Assembly (NCBI GenBank): GCA_902651635.1
Contig: CACRSC010000100.1
Location: 1 to 64,000 of the forward strand
Length of the DNA stretch: 64,000 bases
Reading direction: 5' to 3'
Source of the DNA: Mastigamoeba balamuthi
Lineage: Eukaryota; Evosea; Mastigamoebida; Mastigamoebidae
Positions within the stretch are counted from its first letter, which is position 1. Each line of letters starts with the position of its first letter. The notes below the pieces were generated by a model that saw only the letters and a list, made by a program, of their open reading frames with translations, did no database searches and was not told the DNA's origin. Of the stretch, positions 46,517 to 56,115 are shown piece after piece. Position numbers and translations under genes: made by a program.

Positions 46517-47311
46517 GTGCAGCCTGCACAATGGACACCACTGTCCAGTGCCCAGCCAAGCCCAAGCAAGGGAACAGATCAACCCCCACTCCCGAGCTAC
46601 CAGCCCACTACAGCACCATGGCCAAACAAGACAGTTGCCACATGGGGGCAAGCTACTACGCACAATCCCACCCGGGATGACCGCTACATGGACCCTGCCC
46701 CTAGCCCGAGGTCAATCGATAGCCTATCTGGTGAGCCCCTAGCGCCTCCGAGAGTGATAGAAGACATGGTATATGAGACGACAATGAAGGAAGCAATCAC
46801 CCTCATGGCAGGTGCAAGATCACATGAACAAGAAGCACGCCAGGCAGCTATGGCAGGGATGGAACTCCTCGACCTATTCTGGGAGATGTATAAAATCAAC
46901 GTCATGGCAAATTCGGCCTTCATCGAGTATATCGGTAAAAACAGCATAATGTTCCCGGCCCCCAATACAGCGGTGTACCACAAGTGTCAGGAGATCGAGT
47001 TGGCACAAAGGGCCAAGGGCTACTTGCCAGAAACGAAATTATGGGTCCTCACAGAGGCCAGAATTCCCGTCACGATCTATGTTCTACATGCCAATAAGTG
47101 CAAACCCTGCTCACGAGAGCTTGCCAACGCATGGGCCCAGCCAGCCAAGGCACACATAATCAGACTCGAACCCCACGTCAATGGCTGGGCAGTTACGTTC
47201 ACTGATTGGATGACGATCCTCCACCTGGTTCGCCAGACCAACAACGATCCACAGGCATCGGTACACACAGTGGCTGCATACCAACACAAGCTGTACCCTG
47301 GCAAGATATAG
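46517..47311 (+). pseudogene. LINE ORF1-like frame
   Basis: Open 264-codon frame. A Pro/Ser/Thr-rich N-terminus is followed by a folded-looking part (YETTMKEAITLMAGARSHEQ; LLDLFWEMYKINVMANSAF; RIPVTIYVLHANKC; VNGWAVTFTDWMTILHLV). It has the position of an ORF1 or of the N-terminal part of ORF2. No zinc knuckle is visible. The neighbouring frame at 46167-46496 probably belonged to the same protein before decay. Confidence 0.5.
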
Positions 47312-48058
47312 AAAGTGGAACTAAATGCCCCCACCCGACTCGGAGCCTCACCGCGCAACACCATCAACCGGGCCTTCAAAGACCACACATATGACATCAC
47401 CCGGACAGTCACTCACCTATATACTGCACAATTGCCCTCATGGATAACATACCATGCCGAAGGTGGAATTCCCCATAACAGGTAAACTCCTGGACCAAAA
47501 CAACTTCCCCAGAGATGCGAGCAGCACAGATTAGAGAGTGGCAGGACACACTGCTCCGTCCCATTACCACCAGATGCAGACATTGATGAGATGCAGAATA
47601 GAGCAGTAGAAGCCACAAAACAGATTATGGGAACCAAACCGCACAGCACAGACGAAGGGAGAACCAAAGCCATGAGGGCATACGATATTTACCATGAAAT
47701 ACGAAACTCTGTGGATAAAAACAAGCACTCTGCCCCAACACCAAACTGTATTAAGTGAATAGAATCCAAAGTCATCCCCCTCCTGCACTATAAACCCAAC
47801 CACTCACATGCGTATAAAACCTGGTGAAGCACCACAAAATGGATGCTCAGATGCATTAACTGCAACCAGACCTGTATGGAGATGGACCACATTAATGAAT
47901 ACATTGAATACTCAATGGCAGAAGGATGCACCAGCCCCAAGAGATTCCTCAAGGACCTACGCAAGCCACGTGGACCTGGACTCCCCCTCAGCTATACTAG
48001 ACAGGACGGCACCCACACCATGACCCCAGAGGAAGGAAGCACACAACACAGTAGGTGA

Positions 48059-48878
48059 ATGGATACACAAGCACTTCAACCAGGACGACACACCAGCGAA
48101 CTGCTGGTGGGATACACCACACCCGAAACTGCTGCCACTGGAATGGACAGCAAGATCACAGAGGAAGAACTCCGCGAGGCCACAGGTGCCCAAAAGAGTA
48201 GGTCGGCCCCGGGCCCCACTGGATTTAAGGCAGAGTATGTCGCCGAATTCCCAGCCACGTGGCGTGACCAATGGATTAAGAATCTCAACGAAATCTGGAT
48301 AGGCACGAGACCAGTCCCGCCGTCTTGGACTAGAGGGGAAATCATGCCCATTTTTAAAGGAGGAGACCACATGCTGCCAGCGAATTACAACTCCATAACA
48401 TTATGCGAAGTGAGCTACAAGATCTTTACCACTATCATCAACAAAAGACTGTACAAAGCTCTCGAGGAAAACAATATATGGGTCAATGCCCAGGAGGGCT
48501 TCTGCAATGGCCACACTTTTTAACCTAGCCATAAATCCCCACCTGTACCAGATAGAAACACACCCCGAAGCCCTGGACATCCGCGGCCCCAAGAGAGGGG
48601 TACTAGCCTACGCAGACGACATGGTACTACTTGCCCACATGCCCCAGATGCTTGCACACCTTCTGCAGTACAAAATGGATAGGTGGGAGGCAGGACTACA
48701 AATCAATCCAAAAAAATGTGCTACATTCGCCAGAAATGACACACCACCCACAATAGCGACCATACAAGGCACCATCGAACTGGTGCCTCTGGGTGCAACA
48801 TACAAATACCTCGGTATACACCTAGACCCACAGGGCAAAGACGCACTCGATGCATCCGCCACGACCACATCATATTAG
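48059..48878 (+). pseudogene. LINE reverse transcriptase, internally deleted
   Basis: Two overlapping frames. The first (48059-48523) holds RT fingers: KSRSAPGPTGFKAEY, PSWTRGEIMPIFKGGDHM, NYNSITLCEVSYKIF, INKRLYKAL and NAQEGFCNG. The second (48486-48878) holds FNLAINPHLYQIE, GVLAYADDMVLLA with the YADD catalytic box, and INPKKCATFARND. Sequence corresponding to RT motif A, with its first catalytic Asp, is absent between them: the conserved EGFCNG block runs almost directly into the block before YADD. The enzyme is therefore not functional. Confidence 0.75.
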
Positions 48879-49617
48879 AGCAATGTAGTTGGATGCACAC
48901 CAAGAAAGCACTGTCCCTAGAACAACGCATCTATATTGCCAATATGGTAATCAATGGTATGGCACAATACCATGCCAGTACTATGGCCCAAAACAACAAA
49001 TTATTAGAATCACTTTCACATACCCTAGAAAACACAGCAATAGGATAATTAGGGCCTGCTGACATGATAAGATGACATGCTTTCACACTGACTAGACAAG
49101 GGGGACTGGGACTCAGAAACTTAGCTGATGTTATATGAAGCAAACGTGCTCAAGAGGCACTGGAATGGCTCAACGCCTTGACACCAGATGGAATTATGCC
49201 AGAAACGGACATAGAATCCATACTCCCACGTCTCAATGAAGATTTCATGGCAGCCTTCCCGCCGCACCACAGCATCGGCAAGATGAGGCAAACTGCGAAT
49301 ACAGCAGGCCGTACCATACAGCCCTGGCAACATCTTCCCACAATGGAGCTCTCTTACACAAATGGAGAGAAATATCCTCCTGGATATGGTAACCCCAGCA
49401 GAAATCGGTCCTATACTGAACGAATCACTCATACACGAAGCGGGCAACCAAGGGTGGCAAATAAATTGGAAAAGAGCTGAGGGACTGATGTGTCACCTGG
49501 TAAGAAACAACCAAGGCAAACCAACACACAAACCCGTAGACCTGAGCAGGATGGGATACCGCTTTAAAACCAACCTGGAGCTTCAATGGACCTTTACATC
49601 AAACACATGAGATGAGA

Positions 49618-49870
49618 AGATGGCACTTGGAAAGACTGGCTAATCATAGCGATGGATGGGTCCTACGACCCGAGCTCCAACAAGATGGTGATGGCCATAG
49701 TAGTGGATGGACACCCAGACATGAACGAAGCCATACAAGTCACGGGCGTCTGTGCCTCATGGACACTGGAACTACACGCAGTCGAATATGTGGCAGAAAT
49801 CGTGGACCCAACCTCCAAATGCATCATAGCATGTGACAATTACCTGATAGTATACACTCTAAATAACTGA
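49618..49870 (+). pseudogene. LINE RNase H-like domain
   Basis: The frame reads AMDGSYDPSSNKMVMAIVV, then SWTLELHAVEYVAEIV and IIACDNYLIVYTL. The Asp, Glu, Asp order and spacing fit an RNase H fold downstream of a LINE RT. The following sequence is broken by stops. Confidence 0.55.
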
Positions 49871-50174
49871 CACTAGACAGATGCCATGAGCCGGACCACC
49901 TGATGTGGGGAATAGAGCCAGCCTCCATCCAAGAACTCACCACAGCAGCATCGCTGAAACCCACACACAACTTCCACACAGTGTTCTGCATTGCCCGGTG
50001 ACACCACCTCCACCGCTGCAAAGCAGCAGAGGCAGCCACAGGAATGACTAAAATCCCCCCGGTTCTCCTCCACGAAAAAACCAGAAAACAAACCCAGCAC
50101 ATGGGAGGCCTTTGCTGACACCAAGCCATCAAGGGCATCTATCACACACACAATAACGTGCAAGCTGTGATCCT

Positions 50175-50738
50175 CAGCAAATGAGGAAGAGAACCATATT
50201 GTAACAACAAAGTGATTTGTATTTAGACTTTATGTCAGTGAGAATCAGAGTGTGATGTGAGTCATTCTAATGCAGTGATAGTGTAGTATGCAATCGGTAG
50301 CAGAGAAAGAGGCACTTCATTTTCTTTCAGTAATAAGATAAAGTTAAACATAATCTTTCCTAAGGTATTCATGTGCAGGTGGTAGTGTTTATCGCCGGCG
50401 ATAGAAGTTGAAGAAATATCTAGATATATTTAGATATTTCTGAAATATCTTCAGAAAGAAAAAAAGAAAAGAAAATCGTCGTTTCCCATTCCGCGCTGAA
50501 ATATCTTCAGATTTTTCAAATAGATTCATTATTATAACTCACCTGCTAAGTAGCAGGTGGACTTCACTCACAGAGGAAGACTTATAAAATGAATAATATC
50601 TTTAAAATATCTTATGCGTGACGTAAACGTTACGTCATCACAAAATATCTTTGTTTACTTAGATTTATCACCGGCGATAAACACCTTTGTGAGAGACTGA
50701 TATAAGTTATCGCCGGCGATAAGATGCTTGTTATTTTT
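50175..50738. repeat. 564-bp repeat R1, partial copy of the AT-rich element
   Basis: Direct repeat of 51843-52406 with about four substitutions by eye (about 99% identical). It starts at CAGCAAATGAGGAAGAG, directly after the LINE, and stops exactly at the single N at 50739. It holds three of the CCGG-centred palindromes. It corresponds to an internal stretch of the TIR element, beginning about 260 bases inside that element's left end. Confidence 0.9.
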
Positions 50739-51584
50739 NAGTTTTTCGATTTTTTCGATTTCTCAGATTAGTAATCACTGATCACCATGGAAGGGACCCA
50801 ATCAGCTGCTGCTTATGGCCAGAATTATGAATGGATCTGTTAGCCTCTAATTCTTGGGATTGTATCCTATGTATAAGGTAATTACTGCTTTTTAAAGATG
50901 AATTTGCCAGCTTCAGCACAGAATAGGTTACATTTCCATCTGCAGCCCTTAGAGAAGCCAGGGTTGCCTATTTTGCTACATTCTATTCATAGGATTTTGT
51001 TCAATCATGATAATTGCCTAGAGTGGGAGAAATCATGCCTTGAGATGCAGAAAGCAGAAGAAAGTGACTTTCACTTTTTGCAAATACCAAAAGGTAATAC
51101 CTTCATAATTCTTATCATAAGCAATATATACGTGATTTCATAATTCATTTCATATATGATATAAATCCTTAAACAGATTAATGGGGGTTAAGATCTGGAC
51201 TGCTGGCTGGTCATTAAAGACCAGTACAGAATTATTCATTCTTCACTGTTTCATGAATTCGAATGTATATGAATACAATTCCATCAGATACAATAATACC
51301 TTGATTTTTAGGTTAACAGCAATTTGTGCAGAGCTCTGTAAGGAGTTTTTTACTGCTTTAATTCTCTTCCGATTTTATCTGGGAAGGAAATTTGAGCATT
51401 CAGTTCGTTTTGTTCTCACGAGCACTGTATACAGGTCACTCAACAGCTCTTCAATTTCATGGATTGATGTATTGTACTATTAGGGCCTGCCAAGGACTTT
51501 GGCATTTATGTTTTTCTCATATGGCTCCTTCAGATCACTAGTATGGCCACCTATGCTTCTGTGGGTGACAAAGATCACCAGTGT
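50739..51584. other. Single-N join and AT-rich spacer
   Basis: Position 50739 is N, the mark of an assembly join. The next 845 bases are AT-rich with short open frames (for example 50898-51143) and no recognised protein. The words TTTCTCAGATTAGTAATC at about 50759 also occur at about 45482, before the LINE, hinting that both flanks derive from one interrupted sequence. Confidence 0.5.
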
Positions 51585-51806
51585 AAACAGAGGTTAAAAC
51601 GAATTTTAAAAACTGTCAAAAATTTGAAAAAGGAAAAATCGGAAAACAGCAAAAAGTAACGAAAAAGAGAGAGCAATGACAAAAAACTAATGATAGAAAA
51701 AAGAACATCATAATTTGAAAAGGATGAGGTTGAATTTGGAGGCAGAAAAACAAGAAAAAGAAGGCAGAGATAAAGGAAAAAACCCAGTATGAATTTGAAC
51801 AAAATA

Positions 51807-54229
51807 ATCGCCGGCGATAATTGTAAAACATATGGAGAAAAACAGCAAATGAGGAAGAGAACCATATTGTAACAACAAAGTGATTTGTATTTAGACTTTA
51901 TGTCAGTGAGAATCAGAGTGTGATGTGAGTCATTCTGATGCAGTGATAGTGTAGTATGCAATCGGCAGCAGAGAAAGAGGCACTTCATTTTCTTTCAGTA
52001 ATAAGATAAAGTTAAACATAATCTTTCCTAAGGTATTCATGTGCAGGTGGTAGTGTTTATCGCCGGCGATAGAAGTTGAAGAAATATCTAGATATATTTA
52101 GATATTTCTGAAATATCTTCAGAAAGAAAGAAAGAAAAGAAAATCGTCGTTTCCCATTCCGCGCTGAAATATCTTCAGATTTTTCAAATAGATTCATTAT
52201 TATAACTCACCTGCTAAGTAGCAGGTGGACTTCACTCACAGAGGAAGACTTATAAAATGAATAATATCTTTAAAATATCTTATGCGTGACGTAAACGTTA
52301 CGTCATCACAAAATATCTTTGTTTACTTAGATTTATCACCGGCGATAAACACCTTTGTGAGAGACTGATATAAGTTATCGCTGGCGATAAGATGCTTGTT
52401 ATTTTTCATAAATAGTTTTTGATCTTACTGTAGCTTTATATCTGCATACTTTATCGCTGGCGATAAAGAATTGGTGATTATTAATGGTTTAAGAAATTCT
52501 GTCCAGTCTTTGTTAATGCTAAACTGTTTAATCACTGGCGATAACAATAGACTGATTGTTGAATCTCAGGCAATAGCAGTCAAAGACAACCAGATGAAGA
52601 AGGAGAAGAAGAAGGAAGAGTCCTTCTTCACAATTGAGACAGAACAAAAGAAGGAAGCCTCAGAGAAAAAGAAGAAGGAAAAGAAAAAGGAGTGTGATGA
52701 GCAGGCAAAGGAAGTGCGCAAGAGCATTGAGCAAAGCTGCTTAGCTGTGATGAAGGTGAAGAATAACTTCAATCAATGACTACTTCCACTTCTCTTTCCT
52801 GATGCCATAACTGGTATGTCATAAAGTCATATATTGGTATAACACTGCTTCTTAAAGAAACCAAGGAGGCAATCAACACAAAGGGAGAGATCATTCAGCC
52901 AAAGCTGTTTGGCATTGCATCAACTCTGAGTGTACTGCCGATAACAGTCTCCTACCAAGTCAGAGACATCCCTGTAATTCTGGAGGGTGGGGCTTCCACA
53001 TGGGGGATTGTTTGCTGGGACCACATCAAAAATGGTAAGTACCTGTTTTCTCATTTTTCCAGATTTTGATATATTCACATTTTTCCATTGATTTTCGCAT
53101 TTTCAGCTCATATTTCGTGTATAAAACACGTTTTTCTACCGTAATTTATACTACTTTTGTGAAATTTTGACCATATCAAAAACTGGGGTTTGCAAAGGGG
53201 TACTTTGAGATGCAGACTCCTTGTGAGTGGTCATGCTCACTGAAAAATCAAGTCCTGTGGCTGGATGAGGTTTGCTGAGTGGGTAGTAGTTCTGAAGAAG
53301 GGGGCCCCAGACAAGAAGAACGTCTTCCGTATCTGCAGTGTGGCTGTTACTTACACCCAGGAACCCGAAGAGGCCATCAATTTCACTGTACCACCATTTG
53401 ATAAGGTGCAGTACATGTGCCTGGATGGCAATACATGGTGTCTCATTGCTTCTCACCTGGACATGTAGGGTTTTATCGCTGGCGATCAATCTAATGTGTG
53501 TGTAGAAGAGAGATAATGAGCAAGACTGTAGTCATGGAGATTGTGATGGCGATGTTGTTCTCACTGACAACCAGATCCTTGCACTGTCACACAGACTTCA
53601 GGCTACTGTGCACATGTATTCCTCCCGTTCCTCACTCTGTGTAGGATATGCTACCTGTTGTTTCCTTGATTCACCAACTTCTTAGTGCTGGTCTTTCTGA
53701 CTCCTCCAGTAGGAACCTGAACTGGACCTGACCCAGGGTCATCTCCCCTGGCAGCACCCCAGGAAGTAGTGCTTCATAAGAAAGCTCTCATGAAGCACAT
53801 TGTCTTCGTCTTGGGAAAGCAATGGCTGAGCTTTGTCCTTCTGTTCATTCAACATCAGCAGAGGAACCCAGGGAGAAAGATGCTAATTTTTCTTTGTTCC
53901 TTCTTTGTTCCTTTTAACAATTCAACAGAGAGCACGTTAGCTATGCAGATGCAGGCTTCCATGAAACAACTTGAGTGCCACAAGGGGCAGAAAGAAGAAA
54001 ACAGCCAAGTCCGAGGAAGAAGAGGAAGCAGACCAGGCACCAGACAAGGCGCTCTCTCCTGTCTCCAAGAAGAGAAAGACAAAATAGAGTTACAGTTTCA
54101 TTCTCAGTCTTACTTAAATCTGGTTCACTCTGTTCAGAGTTATTGAAACATGTTCTTTCATTGGTTTTGTGTTTTCTTATCATTTTTCTCATAACTTCTT
54201 TTGGATTTCTTTCTTCAATCACTGGCGAT
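51807..54229. repeat. Dispersed palindrome ATCGCYGGCGAT
   Basis: Eight sites in the full element: 51807, 52059, 52335, 52377, 52453, 52531, 53475 and 54218 (first base of a 12-base core). Three more lie in R1: 50391, 50667 and 50709. Core variants are ATCGCCGGCGAT, ATCGCTGGCGAT, ATCACCGGCGAT and ATCACTGGCGAT, several extended to TTAT...ATAA. None was noticed in flanking host genes. They look like binding sites for a dimeric protein. Confidence 0.8.
51843..52406. repeat. 564-bp repeat R2, internal to the TIR element
   Basis: Partner of R1, same orientation, offset by 1,668 bases. It includes paired palindromes near its start and end, an ACCTGCTAAGTAGCAGGT inverted repeat and a TGACGTAAACGTTACGTCA inverted repeat, both also present in R1. 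Confidence 0.9.
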
Positions 54230-54452
54230 TGAGCAATATATGACTAAGCGTTTTATTTTGGTTCTTTCTTTCTTGAATGTTGTAAACTTGAAACTGCTCA
54301 GTCCTTTTTCCCTTCTTCTTTTTTGGTGCTTTTCTTTTTTATCCTAAAGATTTACGTTTCCCATCTCTTTTTCATTACTTTTTGCTGTTTTCCGATTTTT
54401 TCATTTTCAAATTTTGACAGTTTTCAAATTCGTTTTAACCTCTGTTTGTGGT

Positions 54453-55952
54453 CTATTTCCTGTCGCAGAAGTGTTTCTCAGCATCGCACATCCTTAACCA
54501 GAAATCCTCCTGAGTGAGAGGGTTCCTCTCGCATTGCCTTTGCTGCACCGAAGCCTTGAGGTGTCTGCACACTGAACTGTCCAGCCTTTCGCTGCATACT
54601 GACCGGTATTCCTGGCAGTTCTCCATTCTGGGCAGATCCTCACGTGGGATTTTGGCTCGAAGACACATAAATATGGCCTTCCAATGGGACTGCAGGGCAA
54701 CCTTGCCTTGTGCCCTGTTGGCCCGGCCGTTTAACATGGGGAACACATTGATGCCACTGAGAGTCCGAGGCTTGTGTCTGCCACTGACGCTCTCCCGGAA
54801 GTGCACGTGGACCTCGTATTTCGACAGGTGCCACAGCTGGAGGTATGTGTCATTGACTCTCATCCGGATGAGAGAGACCGGGGACACGCATCGCTCCCTC
54901 GTGAGCTCCCTGAGGAAGCTGCCCGCCTCGTCCTCTGGCATAGCAGGATGACCCCTGGTGACCTGGGAGTCCTCCGGGCTGAAGGCGGGAAACAACGCCA
55001 GTGTGCAATACCAGAAGAAGTCTGCGCTGGCAAAGAGGAACAGCTCCTGTCGGCCGGGGAGGTTCCTGACCATGTGGTACTCGGGGAAAGCCATGTCCAC
55101 CGGGCGCGTGGTCGCAAACTGTGGGCTCTGGATCTCGCAGAGCTCCGCGAATGACGTATGCTGCCCTCTGAACTCCTCGAGCAGCTCGTCGCGCAGGCCA
55201 GCGTCCTGCAGCGCTAGCCACGTCGGCGTGAAGACAGCACCGCACGCGAGCTGGTCCTCACGGCACGAGCCCTGCACCGTCAGGTGGCATTTGCGGTCTG
55301 TGCAGAACCGCCGCAGCTTCTCGTCCTTGCGGACGACCTCGCACCAGTGGCCCGCGTGGCACGCGTCGCATACGACCACGAGCTCCTTCCCCCTGGGGTC
55401 CTCTGCCAGCCGGACCTGCTCCACGAAGAACCGGACAAAGGCCTCTGCGCTGAGCATGCCCGCGCCGTGCAGGTGCCACGCCCCGATGCTCGCCGGGTCC
55501 GCCCGCTGCTGGGCCCAGTCGAGAGCTATCCGCGGAGTGCCGCACAGGCCGAGNATGCTCGCCGGGTCCGCCCGCTGCTGGGCCCAGTCGAGAGCGATCC
55601 GCGGAGTGCCGCACAGGCCGAGGCCCTGCGGGGGCTCCTCGAGGCCGTGGCCCGCGTAGTAGAGCACCTTGGCGCCCCAGGGGCTGCCCGTGATCGTGCT
55701 CGGGTACCACACCATGTTGAAGAACTGCGCGAGGCCCGCCTTGAACTGCTCCTCCGAGGTCGGCCTGTCGGCGTTGCCGAAGAAGGCAGCGGTGGTCCTG
55801 AGGCGCCGGGCCTGCAGCGCGGCGTCGACGCTGTCGTAGTCGCTCTTGGCCCGCGTGGCGTCGACGCAGCGAGCGGCCCCGCTGCCCAGCACGTCGACCG
55901 AGCACCAGACGCCCGCGGTGTACCCGGCATCGCAGTACGGCTCCTCCGACAT
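54453..55952 (-). CDS. Metacaspase/caspase-like protein (peptidase C14 fold)
   Basis: Single-exon gene. Catalytic His lies in VLYYAGHGLEEPP and catalytic Cys in VVVCDACHAGHWCEVV, the YxGHG and DxCHxG patterns of caspase-like peptidases. The start is taken at MSEEPYCDAGYTAGVW. A C-terminal extension of about 250 residues follows the Cys motif and has no recognised domain. The frame includes a 68-base stretch written twice around an N at 55554; removing that artefact gives about 476 aa. The stop codon sits five bases from the end of the TIR element, so the 3' UTR and polyadenylation signal would now lie inside the element. Confidence 0.75.
   Translation of the reverse strand: MSEEPYCDAGYTAGVWCSVDVLGSGAARCVDATRAKSDYDSVDAALQARRLRTTAAFFGNADRPTSEEQFKAGLAQFFNMVWYPSTITGSPWGAKVLYYAGHGLEEPPQGLGLCGTPRIALDWAQQRADPASXLGLCGTPRIALDWAQQRADPASIGAWHLHGAGMLSAEAFVRFFVEQVRLAEDPRGKELVVVCDACHAGHWCEVVRKDEKLRRFCTDRKCHLTVQGSCREDQLACGAVFTPTWLALQDAGLRDELLEEFRGQHTSFAELCEIQSPQFATTRPVDMAFPEYHMVRNLPGRQELFLFASADFFWYCTLALFPAFSPEDSQVTRGHPAMPEDEAGSFLRELTRERCVSPVSLIRMRVNDTYLQLWHLSKYEVHVHFRESVSGRHKPRTLSGINVFPMLNGRANRAQGKVALQSHWKAIFMCLRAKIPREDLPRMENCQEYRSVCSERLDSSVCRHLKASVQQRQCERNPLTQEDFWLRMCDAEKHFCDRK
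55486..55622. repeat. 68-bp duplication around an N (assembly artefact)
   Basis: Bases 55486-55553 recur as 55555-55622 with one mismatch, separated by a single N at 55554. Unit plus N is 69 bases, so the frame stays open through an X. This is what two overlapping contig ends joined without merging would leave. Confidence 0.9.
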
Positions 55953-56115
55953 GCCGGCCGTTGCAGTTGTTGTGCGAACAGTGGAGAACAAACAAAATGA
56001 ACAAACGGACGGAAAAGCCGACTAAAAAGCTGCATTTTGCAGAATCGCCCACGTCACAGAGAAAAGCAGATGCACACGCGTCTCGGGGGGACAACGAGCG
56101 AAGAGTTGCTGCTGC

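Larger units (their letters stand above)
45541..50174 (+). mobile_element. Decayed non-LTR retrotransposon (LINE) with RT and RNase H
   Basis: About 4.6 kb with no LTRs. From 5' to 3': a Pro-rich frame (45546-45959), an ORF1-like frame (46517-47311), reverse transcriptase fragments (48059-48878) and an RNase H-like frame (49618-49870). The order RT then RNase H without an integrase fits LINE clades of the I/R1/Tad type, or a relative; the clade cannot be fixed by eye. The coding frames carry several stops and shifts. The 3' end is abrupt against the AT-rich repeat at 50175, so the tail may be missing. No target-site duplication was found. Confidence 0.7.
51585..54447. mobile_element. AT-rich terminal-inverted-repeat element, family unknown
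   Basis: About 2.86 kb bounded by inverted repeats of about 85 bases that begin AAACAGAGGTTAAAACG and match at roughly 90% (51585-51670 against 54364-54447). Inside are repeat R2, eight CCGG-centred palindromes, a Lys/Glu-rich open frame (52471-52779) and other unrecognised frames (for example 53265-53468). No transposase, capsid or polymerase was recognised, so it may be a non-autonomous DNA element or the remnant of something larger. No clear target-site duplication. Its right end lies five bases from the stop codon of the metacaspase-like gene. High identity between R1 and R2 suggests recent activity or a recent duplication. Confidence 0.6.

Noticed and set aside
45482-50776. Shared 18-base word TTTCTCAGATTAGTAATC as target-site duplication of one large insertion
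   Set aside because: The word is too long and too far inside AT-rich sequence, its second copy lies just after the N join, and the flanks do not align further; the evidence is insufficient.
52471-53468. Assigning the AT-rich element to a named viral or transposon family
   Set aside because: No diagnostic polymerase, integrase, capsid or transposase motif could be recognised in its frames.
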